Below, in pieces: positions 51,953 to 61,718 of a stretch of 64,000 bases of DNA. The notes below the pieces were generated by a model. The model saw only the letters and a list, made by a program, of their open reading frames with translations, searched no databases and was not told the DNA's origin. The DNA lies in NCBI RefSeq assembly GCF_027924405.1, contig NZ_AP026978.1, forward strand, positions 5,766,001 to 5,830,000, read 5' to 3'. Within the stretch, counting starts at the first letter, position 1. Every line of letters begins with the position of its first letter. A program made the position numbers and the translations under genes. The stretch comes from Nocardia sputorum (GTDB lineage Bacteria > Actinomycetota > Actinomycetes > Mycobacteriales > Mycobacteriaceae).

Positions 51953-53140
51953 GTGTCCAGAGTTCCGTTCCGGATCGCGATCTTGCTGGTGAGCATCGTC
52001 TCGCTCGGCCTGCTCGGCCTGCCAGCGACGGCTCAGCCCCTGTATCCCACTCCCGATCCCGATCCCTTCTACACGGCACCGCCCGATCTAGGGGCGCTCG
52101 CTCCGGGCGACGTCGTGCGGGCCCGCCGGATCGACACCGGTATGTATGTCGGGACCGAGGGCTGGCAGGTGGCTTTCCGCTCCACCAATTCGCAGGACAA
52201 GCCCGTCATGGCGATCACGACGGTCCTGCTGCCCGCCGGGGTGAAGAACCCGCCGCTGGTCTCCTACCAGGCGCTGATCAATTCCCTCGGCACCCAGTGC
52301 AATCCGTCGCGCTCGCTGTTCAACGGCGAACTGCAGGACGCGGTCGGCGCGATGCTGCCGATCGGGCGCGGATGGGCGATCTCGCTGCCGGACTACCTGG
52401 GGCCCACCTCCGCTTACGGCGCCGCGCGCCTGGCCGGGATGATCACCCTCGACAGCGTGAAGGCCGTCCGCAAGGTCGCCGAGCTCGGTCTGTCCTCCTC
52501 CCCCGTCGCCCTCGCGGGCTACTCCGGCGGCGGCATGGCCACCTCCTGGGCCGCCGCGTTGCAACCCACCTACGCGCCGGATCTGAAGCTGACCGCCGCC
52601 GTGGCCGGCGGCATCCCGGCCGACCTCGAGCAAATGGCGATGTCGCTCGGCTTCGACCCGCACCCCGGATTCGGCCTCGCTTTCGCCGCCGCCATGGGGC
52701 TCGAGCGGGAGTACCCGGACCGGTTGCCGATCTCCGATCAGCTCAACGAGAACGGTTTGTGGTTCCGGGAATTCACGCATGACGCGTGCCGGCGGTTCCT
52801 GCTCTTCCACGGCGCTTTCCGCAGCGCGGAGCAGATGGCGGCGTCCAAGAGCCTGATGGACAGCCCCGAGGCACACGCCGTCCTGCGGGAGAACAGCCTG
52901 CGGTACTTCGACGGCGTGCCGACGGTGCCGACCTACATCTGGCAGGGCCGCTACGACGAGCTCACCTTCTATCCGCCCGTCGCCGAGGTCGCTGACCGGT
53001 ACTGCAAGGCGGGTGCGCCGGTACAGTTCCACACCGTCGACATCTCCGAGCACATGACCGCGGCGGCCGCCGGATTCGGCGACGCGTGGAACTACGTGGA
53101 GGCCAGGTTCCGCGGCGAACCCGCACCGACCAGCTGCTGA
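51953..53140 (+). CDS. Secretory lipase (LIP family)
   Basis: A 395-aa secreted lipase with an N-terminal signal peptide (FRIAILLVSIVSLGLLGLPATAQ) and a mature start PLYPTPDPDPFYTAP, typical of the LIP/lipase A-like family of mycolata. The nucleophile Ser191 lies in VALAGYSGGGMATSWAA, the Asp in WQGRYDELTFY and the His in DISEHMTAA. It would hydrolyse acylglycerols outside the cell. GTG at 51953 has AAGGA 5 bases upstream; the earlier GTG at 51926 does not. A bidirectional terminator follows. Confidence 0.9.
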   Translation: MSRVPFRIAILLVSIVSLGLLGLPATAQPLYPTPDPDPFYTAPPDLGALAPGDVVRARRIDTGMYVGTEGWQVAFRSTNSQDKPVMAITTVLLPAGVKNPPLVSYQALINSLGTQCNPSRSLFNGELQDAVGAMLPIGRGWAISLPDYLGPTSAYGAARLAGMITLDSVKAVRKVAELGLSSSPVALAGYSGGGMATSWAAALQPTYAPDLKLTAAVAGGIPADLEQMAMSLGFDPHPGFGLAFAAAMGLEREYPDRLPISDQLNENGLWFREFTHDACRRFLLFHGAFRSAEQMAASKSLMDSPEAHAVLRENSLRYFDGVPTVPTYIWQGRYDELTFYPPVAEVADRYCKAGAPVQFHTVDISEHMTAAAAGFGDAWNYVEARFRGEPAPTSC

Positions 53141-53154
53141 AACCGGACGGGAAC

Positions 53155-53184
53155 GGCCCGGGAGACATTCTCCCGGGCCATTTT
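53155..53184. terminator. Bidirectional terminator, lipase / SDR
   Basis: Perfect 11-bp stem (53155-53165 with 53169-53179), loop CAT, followed by ATTTT, between two convergent genes. Confidence 0.8.
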
Positions 53185-53191
53185 CGTTCGA

Positions 53192-54028
53192 TCAGCTGAT
53201 GGACCGCACCTCTTGCTCGTACTGTGCCCGCGTCTTCTCGTCGGCCGGGCGCAACGCTCGATCCCCGTCGAACAAGCCGCGGATCAGGCGCACCGCGCGT
53301 TCCGGCGCGGCCGCCAGCGCGATGTCCAGCGGTCCGAGGTAATTCGGCACCGCCACCTCGGCTTTGCGAGTCGCGCAGGTGCGCAGGATCGCGGCGGCGA
53401 CGTCCTCCGGGTCGACGGTCGGCATACCGTGGCCCAGGGCCAGTCCCGAGGAGAGGCGGGTCCGCACGGCCGACGGCAGCACGCAGCTGACACTGACGCC
53501 CTGCCCGGCGAATTCCAGCCGGGTCGCCGCCGAGAGGCCGACCGCCGCGAACTTGCTGGCGTTGTACACCGCCAGCCCGGGAATCGGGACCTTGCCCGCC
53601 AGGGACGCGACGTTGACGATGTGCCCGCGGCCACGTTCGATCATGCCCGGCGCGGCGGCGCGCATGCCGTGGATGAGACCCCACACGTTGATGTCCAGCG
53701 TGGCCTGACCGACCACGTCAGGTTGCTCCAGGAACGCTCCCGCCGGCATGACACCGGCGTTGTTGACCAGCACGTCGATCTCGCCGACCGCCGCGACGAC
53801 CGCGTCCCATTGTCCACGCGAACGCACGTCGAGCTCGAACGCGCTCGCCCCGATCGCGGCGGCGGTCGCGTCGGCGGCGGCTTTGTCCACGTCCGCGAGC
53901 ACGACGCGGGATCCTTTCGCGGCGAACGATTCCGCGGTGGCGCGGCCGATGCCCCGCGCGCCTCCCGTGATCAGGACGGTCGCCGCGCGCAGGTCGATCG
54001 CCGGGTAACCGGATCCGAAGATGTTCAT
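53192..54028 (-). CDS. Short-chain dehydrogenase/reductase
   Basis: A 278-aa classical SDR: NAD(P) loop TGGARGIGRA, Asp in LADVDKAAA (suggesting NAD preference), NNAGV, catalytic Ser in VNVASLAG and YNASK. The C-terminal extension is typical of the mycobacterial SDRs next to lipid hydrolases. The ATG at 54028 overlaps the stop of the upstream patatin gene (ATGA), so the two proteins are made together and may act on the same lipid-derived compound. The frame runs on to 54928 antisense of nothing functional and is cut at the ATG. Confidence 0.9.
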   Translation of the reverse strand: MNIFGSGYPAIDLRAATVLITGGARGIGRATAESFAAKGSRVVLADVDKAAADATAAAIGASAFELDVRSRGQWDAVVAAVGEIDVLVNNAGVMPAGAFLEQPDVVGQATLDINVWGLIHGMRAAAPGMIERGRGHIVNVASLAGKVPIPGLAVYNASKFAAVGLSAATRLEFAGQGVSVSCVLPSAVRTRLSSGLALGHGMPTVDPEDVAAAILRTCATRKAEVAVPNYLGPLDIALAAAPERAVRLIRGLFDGDRALRPADEKTRAQYEQEVRSIS

Positions 54029-54984
54029 ACGAATGCTCCTCGCTCGAGGGCGCGGCGCGTGCTGCGCAGGCTGTGCTCGAAGGTGGCCGGACGGCGGCGG
54101 CCGTCCATGAAGTTGGGTCCCATCACGGCGAGGTCGTCGGCGGACGCGCCCACGAAGAGGACCTTGGTGCCCGCCGCGCGCAATTGGGCGATCTCGGCGC
54201 GGAGCTTGTCGCTCATCCGGTTGCGCAGCTGCCGTTCCAGCAGGTGCCGGGGGCCGGTGGCCGGAATCCGGGCCTCGGAGGCCATCGGCGCGAGCACGAG
54301 GACCTCGTCGAGCTTCTCGGCGGCGAGCAGGTCCACCGACGCGGTCGAGCCCGCGCCGCCGTCGACGAAGCGACGGCCCGCGATGGTGACCGGAGGGAAC
54401 CAGCCGGGAATCGCCCACGACGCCCGCAGCGCCTCGCCGATGGTCGCGGCGGGGGCACCCGGCGCACCGAATGCCACCCGCTCGCCCGTCGCGTAGTCCA
54501 TCGCCACCAGCCTGGTCGCCGGATGCGGCACCCACGCGCGGCCGGGGTTCAGCCGTTCGGCCAGCCGTCCCAGCCACCCCGCGTCGCCGCCGCCGACCGG
54601 CAGCAGTCCGCTGCCCGCGGCCAGCAGCGCCTGGCCCGGCTCCTGGCGGCGCAGCGGCAGCCGGGGCGAGCCGAGTCGCGGGCGCGGCAGCGGCGGAAAC
54701 CGGCTGGGCTCGGCCGCGCCGTGCTCGCGCAGGACGGGGTCGGTCGCCGTGCCGCGCTGCATGGCGACCAGGTCGTCCACCGAGACGCCGCTGCCGAGCA
54801 GCGTGACCGTCTCCGCGCCGGCCGAGGTGCCGATCAGCACGTCCGCCTCGCGCGGATCCCAGTCGAGCACGTCGCGGGCGGCGGCGAGCGCGGCGACTAT
54901 CCACGCCGCCCCCACGGCGCCACCGCACCCGATGGCCAGGCCGCGCCGTTGCGACCTATTGTTGTTACCCATAGTCTCAGACAC
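54025..54984 (-). CDS. Patatin-like phospholipase, coupled to SDR
   Basis: A 319-aa patatin: oxyanion loop IGCGGAVGAAWI, nucleophile Ser54 in IGTSAG and Asp in FVDGGAGSTASVD. Its architecture (short loop between nucleophile and dyad, with a Pro/Arg-rich insert at 95-135) differs from the patatin at 12 kb, so they are not recent duplicates. Starts at ATG 54984; translation-coupled to the SDR gene. Cytoplasmic, no signal peptide. Confidence 0.87.
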   Translation of the reverse strand: MSETMGNNNRSQRRGLAIGCGGAVGAAWIVAALAAARDVLDWDPREADVLIGTSAGAETVTLLGSGVSVDDLVAMQRGTATDPVLREHGAAEPSRFPPLPRPRLGSPRLPLRRQEPGQALLAAGSGLLPVGGGDAGWLGRLAERLNPGRAWVPHPATRLVAMDYATGERVAFGAPGAPAATIGEALRASWAIPGWFPPVTIAGRRFVDGGAGSTASVDLLAAEKLDEVLVLAPMASEARIPATGPRHLLERQLRNRMSDKLRAEIAQLRAAGTKVLFVGASADDLAVMGPNFMDGRRRPATFEHSLRSTRRALERGAFV

Positions 54985-55038
54985 TAGCCCAGTGTGGCGT
55001 GGATGCCACGCCTTCCCTCGGACTGAGATCAGCAGCCG

Positions 55039-55575
55039 TCAGGCCGTGAAGTGCAGCGTCCATTCGCCGCGATAGTGCAGCCGGGTGATGCTGCCCGGCG
55101 GAATGTCGATACGCCAGAACGATTTCGGCGGAGCGTCCAGCGTCACCAGCAACGCGGCCCTGACCACCGCCGGGTGCGTGACCGCGATCGTGGACACGGA
55201 CTGCGCGGCCACCTCGGCCATCCACAGCCTGGTCCGTTGGATCACGTCCAGCACGGACTCGCCACCGTGCCCGCGGAACGCCGGGTCGGTGAGCCAGGCG
55301 TACAGCTCGTCCTGCGGCACCGACATCAGTTCGCCACCGCGCCATGCGCCCGCGTCCAGGTCGCGCAACCGGTTGTCCTCCTCCCCCGGCAAACCCAGCA
55401 ACGCCGCGGTCTCCACCGTCCGGCGTTCCGGCCCGGTGAGCACTCGCGCGGCGGTGAGCGGTCCGCACTCGGCCACCGCCCGCCTGCCCGCCTCGGTGAG
55501 CGATTCGTCCACCGGGAAACGTGCCTTCCGCATCGCCTCGGTCATCCCATGGCTGACCAGGTCGAGTCTGAGCAC
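55039..55575 (-). CDS. Histidine phosphatase family protein
   Basis: A 178-aa protein of the phosphoglycerate-mutase-like superfamily. The usual RHG core reads LVSHGMTEAMR (Arg replaced by Ser), the second basic pocket is VLTGPERRTVETAALLG and the second His is in IAVTHPAVVRAALL. The RHG-to-SHG change is seen in a group of actinobacterial members and does not by itself show inactivity. Start is one of two GTGs (55575, 55584). Divergent from lhr across 105 bp. Confidence 0.8.
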   Translation of the reverse strand: MLRLDLVSHGMTEAMRKARFPVDESLTEAGRRAVAECGPLTAARVLTGPERRTVETAALLGLPGEEDNRLRDLDAGAWRGGELMSVPQDELYAWLTDPAFRGHGGESVLDVIQRTRLWMAEVAAQSVSTIAVTHPAVVRAALLVTLDAPPKSFWRIDIPPGSITRLHYRGEWTLHFTA

Positions 55576-55680
55576 TTTTTGCACCTGTGGAAGCGTACGG
55601 CCCGGCGTCGGCGATTGCTCCCGCTTCGCTCGCGAAACGGTACGGGCGTGCTTGTCGGTGGGCCGGTGCACACTGAATCC

Positions 55681-58600
55681 ATGGCCCAGTTCTCCCGCGC
55701 GACCCAGGAGTGGTTCGACGGCGCGTTCCCCGCGCCGACCTCCGCTCAGCTGGGGGCCTGGAAGGCGATCGCGGCGGGCGAGCACACGTTGGTCGTCGCG
55801 CCGACCGGCTCCGGGAAGACGCTCTCGGCGTTCCTCTGGGCGATAGACCAGCTGGCCACCCGGGAGCGGCGGCCCGAGCGGGCGGGCACCTCGGTGCTGT
55901 ACGTGTCCCCGCTCAAGGCGCTCGCGGTGGACGTGGAACGCAACCTGCGGGCGCCGCTGGTCGGCGTCACCCAGACCGCCAAGCGCTTGGGCCTGGAGCC
56001 GCCGGAGATCACCGTCGGGGTTCGGTCCGGCGACACCAGCGCGTCCGACCGGCGGTCCATGCTGCGCACCCCGCCGGACATCCTGATCACCACGCCGGAG
56101 TCGCTGTTCCTGATGTTGACCTCGGCCGCCAGGGAAACACTGCGGGACGTGGGCACGGTGATCGTGGACGAGGTGCACGCGATCGCCGGTTCCAAGCGCG
56201 GTGCCCATCTGGCGCTGTCCCTGGCCCGGCTCGATCTGCTGACCGAGCGGCCCGCCCAGCGCATCGGGCTGTCGGCGACCGTGCGTCCACCGGAGGAGGT
56301 CGGGCGGTTCCTGGTCGGCAACGCGCCGATCACGCTGGTCGCGCCGCCCGCGCCGAAGACATTCGACCTCTCGGTGCGGGTGCCGGTCGCGGACATGACC
56401 GAGCCGGGCGATTCCGACCAGCCCGGCTCGATCTGGCCGCACGTGGACGAGGCCATCGTCGAGCTGGTGCTCGAGCACCGGTCCTCGATCGTGTTCGCGA
56501 ACTCCCGCAGGCTGGCCGAGCGGCTCACCGCCCGGCTCAACGAGGCCTACGCGGCGCGGCTCGGCGAGCCGGTGGAAACCGAGCACGAGCCGCCCGCCCA
56601 GCTCGGCCCGTCGACCGAGGTGAACCACGGCGCCGGGCCGCTGCTGGCACGCGCGCACCACGGCTCGGTCAGCAAGGAGCAGCGGGCGCTGATCGAGGAC
56701 GATCTCAAGAGCGGGCGGCTGCGCTGTGTCGTCGCGACCAGCAGCCTGGAACTGGGCATCGACATGGGCGCGGTCGACCTGGTGGTCCAGGTGGAGGCGC
56801 CGCCCTCGGTGGCCAGCGGATTGCAGCGGATCGGGCGGGCCGGGCACCAGGTCGGGGAGATCTCGCGCGGGGTGATCTTCCCGAAGCACCGCACCGACGT
56901 CATCCACTGCGCGGTGGCGTCACAGCGGATGACCGCCGGGCAGATCGAAGCGATCCAGATTCCGGCGCACCCGCTGGACATCCTCGCGCAACAGACCGTC
57001 GCCGCGTGCGCGCTGGACCCGATCGACGTCGACGAGTGGTTCGACATCGTGCGCGGCACCGGCAGTTACGCGGCGCTGCCGCGCTCGGCCTACGAGTCGG
57101 TGCTGGACCTGCTCTCCGGGCGGTATCCGTCCGATGAGTTCGCCGAGCTGCGTCCCCGGCTGGTGTGGGATCGCGACGCTGGCACGCTCACCGGGCGGCC
57201 CGGCGCGCAGCGGCTGGCCGTGACGTCGGGCGGAGCGATACCCGATCGCGGCATGTTCGCGGTGTACATGGTCGGCGAGAAGGCGTCTCGAGTCGGTGAA
57301 CTCGACGAGGAGATGGTCTACGAGTCACGCGTCGGCGACGTGTTCGCGCTCGGAGCGACCAGCTGGCGGATCGAAGAGATCACCTTCGATCGGGTGCTGG
57401 TGACGCCCGCGTTCGGGCAGCCGGGGCGTTTGCCGTTCTGGCACGGCGACGGGCTCGGGCGGCCCGCCGAACTCGGCGCGGCGCTCGGCGAGTTCGTGCG
57501 CACGGTCGCGCAGGATCGTGCTTCCGGATCGGCCGCGAGCACCGGGAAGAAGGCACGGCGCGACGGCAGCGCACCGACGGCCGCGCCGAAGCGCCGGGCG
57601 CGACCCGACGGCGCCGAGCCGGCCGGGCCCGAGCTCGGCGCGTCCGTCGTTCCGATGGCGGACCGCGTCGCGGAGATCATGCGATCCGCCGGTCTCGATG
57701 ACAACGCGACCGCCAATCTGCTCACCCTGCTGGACGAACAGCGCACCGCGACCGGGCATCTGCCCACCGACCGCACCCTCGTGGTGGAGCGGTTCCGCGA
57801 CGAGCTCGGCGACTGGCGTCTGGTATTGCACTCCCCCTACGGTCTCCCCGTGCACGCCCCCTGGGCGCTGGCCGTCGGCGCGCGGCTGCGGGAAAGGTTC
57901 GGCGTGGACGCCGCGCCGAACGCCTCCGACGACGGCATCGTCGTGCGGCTGCCCGACACCACCGACGATCCGCCCGGCGCCGAGCTGTTCGTCTTCGAGT
58001 CCGACGAGATCGATGACATCGTCACCGAGCAGGTGGGCGGCTCGGCGCTGTTCGCCTCCCGGTTCCGCGAATGCGCGGCGCGCGCGTTGCTGCTGCCGCG
58101 CCGCGATCCGGGCAAGCGAGCCCCGCTGTGGCAGCAGCGGCAGCGCTCGGCCCAATTGCTCGACGTGGCACGCAAATTCCCCGAGTTCCCGATCCTGCTG
58201 GAGACGGTGCGCGAGTGCCTGCGCGACGTCTACGACCTGCCGTCGCTGCGCGAGCTGCTCGGCCGGGTGGGGCGGCGCCAGATCCGGCTGGTCGAGGTGG
58301 AGACGGGGATGCCGTCGCCGTTCGCCAACGCCTTGCTGTTCGACTACATCGGGCAGTTCATGTACGACGGCGACAGTCCACTGGCCGAGCGGCGCGCCGC
58401 CGCGCTCTCGCTCGATTCCGGGCTGCTGGCCGAACTGCTCGGCCGCGTCGAGCTGCGCGAACTGCTCGACGCCGCGGTCATGGAGCAGACCGAGCGGGAA
58501 CTGCAGCGGCTCACCCCCGAGCGGCACGCGCGGGACGCCGAGGGCTTGGCGGATCTTCTGCGCCTGCTCGGGCCGCTCACCGCCGCCGAAGCCGCCGAGC

Positions 58601-60540
58601 GCTGCGACGACGACCCCGCCGCGTGGTTCGAGAGCCTGGTGGCCGCGCGGCGGGCGCTGGAGGTGTCGTTCGCGGGGCGTAGCTGGTGGGTCGCGGTGGA
58701 GGACGCGGCGCGGCTGCGCGACGCGCTCGGGGTTCCGCTGCCGATCGGCACGCCGTCCGCGTTCATCGAGCCGGTGGCCGATCCACTCGGCGATCTGGTG
58801 GGCCGCTACGCCCGCACGCACGGCCCGTTCGCCACGGAGGCGGTGGCGGCCCGGTTCGGGCTGGGCACCGCGGTCGCCGCGACCGCCCTGCATCGGCTGA
58901 CCGCCGAGAAACGCGTGGTCGAAGGCGAATTCACGCCCGGAGCGGCCGGAGCGGAATGGTGTGACGCGCAGGTGCTGCGCCGGTTGCGCCGCCGCTCGCT
59001 CGCTGCCGCCCGGCACGAGGTCGAGCCGGTCTCGACCGCCGCGTTCGGGCGTTTCCTCCCGGCCTGGCAGCACATCGGCGGCGGCGGGCTGCGGGGCGTC
59101 GACGGCGTGGCGGCCGTCGTGGAACAGCTCGCGGGTCTGCCGATTCCGGCCTCCGCCTGGGAATCGCTCGTCCTGCCCGCACGGGTGCCCGACTACACCC
59201 CCGCCATGCTCGACGAACTCATGGCGACCGGCGAGGTGATCTGGTCCGGGCACGGCGCCATCACCGCCAAAGACGGCTGGATCGCTCTGCATCCGGCCGA
59301 GCAGGCGCCGTTCACTCTGGCCCCGCCGGACGAGATCGACCTCACGGACGTGCAGCTGCGCCTGCTCACCGCGCTGGGCGCGACCTTCGTGCCGTGGACG
59401 CCGCCCGCTAGCGAACAGGCCGTGCGAGCTCCGGTGTCGTTGGACGAGCCCGAACCGCCCCCAGGCGCCGCGTTCGACGGACGTGGCGCCGACGGGCGAT
59501 CCGCCGCACTACCGAAAGAGTCCGGGCCGGACAACGTCCGACGCTCACCGGTCGACGCGAACCCCGCGGTCTCGGGCGCTCCCGTGGAACGGCTGATACC
59601 TGTCCCCCAGGGCGGCGGCGCGTACTTCTTCCGGCAGCTCTCGGATGCCACCGGGTTGCTCGACGACGCCGCCGTAGCCTCCGCCCTATGGGAACTGGCC
59701 TGGGCGGGACTGGTCTCCGGTGACACGTTCGCGCCCGTGCGGGCGCTGCTGTCCGGCACCACCCGGACCACCACGGCCCATCGCACGCCCCGGCGCGCGC
59801 CGCGGGGGCGCGCCTACCTGCCCCGGCCGAGCATGCCCACCCGTTCCGGTCCGCCCTCGGTCGCCGGACGATGGTCGCTGCTACCCGAGCGGATCTCGGA
59901 CAACACCGTGCGCGCGCACGCGACCGCGGATCTGCTTCTGGAGCGGTACGGGGTGCTGACCAGGGGCTCGGTGCAGAACGAGGGCGTGCCGGGCGGATTC
60001 GCGCTGATGTACCGGGTGCTCACCGAGTTCGAGGATCGCGGCCGTTGCCGCCGCGGCTATTTCATCGATTCGCTCGGCGGCGCCCAGTTCTCCACCACCG
60101 ACGTGGTGGACCGGTTGCGCTCCTTCGACGCCGAACGCGCTCGTCCCGAGTCCAGGCAGCCGACCGGCACGGTGCTGGCGCTGGCCGCGTCCGATCCCGC
60201 GAACCCGTACGGCGCCGCGCTGGCCTGGCCGAAGAGCGATGTCGAGGGCGGCCACCGCCCGGGCCGCAAGGCCGGAGCGCTGGTCGTGCTGGTCGACGGC
60301 GAACTTGTTCTGTATCTGGAGCGGGGCGGCAAGACCCTGCTCACTTTCACCGAGGACCCCGACGCCCGCCGGGCCGCCGCCGGAGCGCTCGCCGACCTGG
60401 TCCGGCGCCGGCAGGTGGACTCGCTGGTCATCGACCGCGTGAACGGAGACACGGTGCACGGCAACACCTTCGCCGGTTTCTTGACCGAGGCGGGCTTCTC
60501 CGCCACCCCGCGCGGACTCCGCCTCCGGAGCCGCCCGTGA
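55681..60540 (+). CDS. lhr: ATP-dependent Lhr-type DNA helicase
   Basis: A 1619-aa superfamily 2 helicase. Walker A APTGSGKT at 40-47, DEVH at 163-166, motif III LSATV, and motif VI QRIGRAGHQ; followed by the Lhr winged-helix and beta-barrel core and a long C-terminal region (LHCT) with a Lys/Arg/Ala-rich linker around 615-650. Mycobacterial Lhr of the same length unwinds 3-prime-tailed RNA:DNA duplexes in DNA repair. ATG at 55681 is the start; the longer frame covers the divergent phosphatase gene. nei follows 63 bp later, as in M. tuberculosis. Confidence 0.95.
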   Translation: MAQFSRATQEWFDGAFPAPTSAQLGAWKAIAAGEHTLVVAPTGSGKTLSAFLWAIDQLATRERRPERAGTSVLYVSPLKALAVDVERNLRAPLVGVTQTAKRLGLEPPEITVGVRSGDTSASDRRSMLRTPPDILITTPESLFLMLTSAARETLRDVGTVIVDEVHAIAGSKRGAHLALSLARLDLLTERPAQRIGLSATVRPPEEVGRFLVGNAPITLVAPPAPKTFDLSVRVPVADMTEPGDSDQPGSIWPHVDEAIVELVLEHRSSIVFANSRRLAERLTARLNEAYAARLGEPVETEHEPPAQLGPSTEVNHGAGPLLARAHHGSVSKEQRALIEDDLKSGRLRCVVATSSLELGIDMGAVDLVVQVEAPPSVASGLQRIGRAGHQVGEISRGVIFPKHRTDVIHCAVASQRMTAGQIEAIQIPAHPLDILAQQTVAACALDPIDVDEWFDIVRGTGSYAALPRSAYESVLDLLSGRYPSDEFAELRPRLVWDRDAGTLTGRPGAQRLAVTSGGAIPDRGMFAVYMVGEKASRVGELDEEMVYESRVGDVFALGATSWRIEEITFDRVLVTPAFGQPGRLPFWHGDGLGRPAELGAALGEFVRTVAQDRASGSAASTGKKARRDGSAPTAAPKRRARPDGAEPAGPELGASVVPMADRVAEIMRSAGLDDNATANLLTLLDEQRTATGHLPTDRTLVVERFRDELGDWRLVLHSPYGLPVHAPWALAVGARLRERFGVDAAPNASDDGIVVRLPDTTDDPPGAELFVFESDEIDDIVTEQVGGSALFASRFRECAARALLLPRRDPGKRAPLWQQRQRSAQLLDVARKFPEFPILLETVRECLRDVYDLPSLRELLGRVGRRQIRLVEVETGMPSPFANALLFDYIGQFMYDGDSPLAERRAAALSLDSGLLAELLGRVELRELLDAAVMEQTERELQRLTPERHARDAEGLADLLRLLGPLTAAEAAERCDDDPAAWFESLVAARRALEVSFAGRSWWVAVEDAARLRDALGVPLPIGTPSAFIEPVADPLGDLVGRYARTHGPFATEAVAARFGLGTAVAATALHRLTAEKRVVEGEFTPGAAGAEWCDAQVLRRLRRRSLAAARHEVEPVSTAAFGRFLPAWQHIGGGGLRGVDGVAAVVEQLAGLPIPASAWESLVLPARVPDYTPAMLDELMATGEVIWSGHGAITAKDGWIALHPAEQAPFTLAPPDEIDLTDVQLRLLTALGATFVPWTPPASEQAVRAPVSLDEPEPPPGAAFDGRGADGRSAALPKESGPDNVRRSPVDANPAVSGAPVERLIPVPQGGGAYFFRQLSDATGLLDDAAVASALWELAWAGLVSGDTFAPVRALLSGTTRTTTAHRTPRRAPRGRAYLPRPSMPTRSGPPSVAGRWSLLPERISDNTVRAHATADLLLERYGVLTRGSVQNEGVPGGFALMYRVLTEFEDRGRCRRGYFIDSLGGAQFSTTDVVDRLRSFDAERARPESRQPTGTVLALAASDPANPYGAALAWPKSDVEGGHRPGRKAGALVVLVDGELVLYLERGGKTLLTFTEDPDARRAAAGALADLVRRRQVDSLVIDRVNGDTVHGNTFAGFLTEAGFSATPRGLRLRSRP

Positions 60541-60603
60541 GCGGCGAGACCCCGGTGCGGCAGATCCGGAACGCAGTCGACCCCGTCAGCACACCGGGGT
60601 CGT

Positions 60604-61386
60604 ATGCCTGAGGGTGACACCGTCTTTCTGGCCGCCAAAAGGCTTCGCGCCGCTTTGGCGGGAAAAGAACTGACGCGCAGCGATTTCCGGGTGCCGCGAT
60701 ACGCGACGGTCGATCTGCGCGGACAGGTGGTCGAAAGCGTCGGCAGTTACGGGAAGCACCTTTTCATCCGCACACCCAGTGTCAGCGTGCACACGCACTT
60801 GAAGATGGAGGGCAGCTGGCGCGTGTTCCACTGCGGACAGCGCTGGACCAAACCTCGTGTGGCCGCACGGGTCGTGTTGAGCACCGCGGACGTCGAGGCC
60901 GTCGGGTTCTCGCTGGGCACCGTCGAGGTGGTCCGAGTGCGCGACGAGCACCGCGTCGTCGACCATCTCGGGCCGGACCTGCTCGGGCCCGAATGGGATG
61001 CGGCCGAAGCCGTCCGGCGGCTGGAGCGGTATCCGGATCAACCCATCGGCGTCGCCCTGCTCGACCAGCGCAATCTGGCCGGGATCGGCAACATCTTCCG
61101 CAGCGAGGTCTGTTTCCTGCGCCGCGTCCACCCCGCCACCAGGGTGGGGGACGTCCCCGATCTGCTGGCGATGGTCAACGAGGCACACCGCATCCTGACC
61201 GAAGCGGTCGAGCGGCCCCCACGACGGCCACTGGCGTACGGCCGCACGCACCGGCCGTGCCAGCGCTGCGGCACGCCGCTGGTCGCCGACCTGCTCGGGG
61301 ACACCGCACCGGATTACGACCGCGTCGTACAGCGGGAACGCGGCATCTTCTTCTGTCCGCACTGCCAGCCCGCCCCGGCCGGCTGA
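60604..61386 (+). CDS. nei: Endonuclease VIII-type DNA glycosylase
   Basis: A 260-aa Fpg/Nei glycosylase/AP lyase that removes oxidised pyrimidines. Catalytic N-terminus PEGDTV (Pro as nucleophile after Met removal, Glu next), VGSYGKHLFIR with the catalytic Lys, helix-two-turn-helix in LLDQRNLAGIGNIFRSEVCF, and a C-terminal zinc finger CQRCGT ... CPHCQ. It lies behind lhr, the repair helicase, as in mycobacteria. Confidence 0.95.
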   Translation: MPEGDTVFLAAKRLRAALAGKELTRSDFRVPRYATVDLRGQVVESVGSYGKHLFIRTPSVSVHTHLKMEGSWRVFHCGQRWTKPRVAARVVLSTADVEAVGFSLGTVEVVRVRDEHRVVDHLGPDLLGPEWDAAEAVRRLERYPDQPIGVALLDQRNLAGIGNIFRSEVCFLRRVHPATRVGDVPDLLAMVNEAHRILTEAVERPPRRPLAYGRTHRPCQRCGTPLVADLLGDTAPDYDRVVQRERGIFFCPHCQPAPAG

Positions 61387-61398
61387 TCCGCGGGCACC

Positions 61399-61692
61399 AT
61401 GAGCGACCCACGGCGATACGTGATGATCGGCGGCGGCCCGCCCGGGCTCGCCTCGGCGGTCTGGCTGGCGGAGGCAGGCAAGCAGGTCACCCTGCTGGAG
61501 CGTAGAGGGCAACTCGGCAGACCCGTGGATCCGGACGGTCCGACGGAGCGAATCCTGTTGGCCGCCACGGAGGAATTGGCCCGGCTGCACCTCGTCGATC
61601 CGGTCGAGTACCCGGACGAGCTGGTGCTGCGCTATCTGCGTTCACTGGTCGATTGGGCGATGCGCGTCGAGGCCCCCGCCGACGAGCAGTGA
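61399..61692 (+). pseudogene. Truncated FAD-dependent oxidoreductase fragment
   Basis: A 97-aa frame with a Rossmann FAD-binding start, YVMIGGGPPGLASAVWLAEAGKQVTLLERR, then DPDGPTERILLA and a helical end. Full-length phytoene-desaturase-like or amine-oxidase-like enzymes are over 400 aa, so only the N-terminal dinucleotide domain remains, with no rest of the enzyme in other frames nearby. It is either a remnant or a small stand-alone protein. The stop lies 26 bp before the convergent glpD end. Confidence 0.5.
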
Positions 61693-61718
61693 TCAGAGTG
61701 ACGGCGCGGTCGCGCGGC

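Noticed and set aside
55051..55680. 210-residue N-terminal extension of lhr
   Set aside because: It covers the divergent phosphatase gene; helicase similarity starts after ATG 55681.
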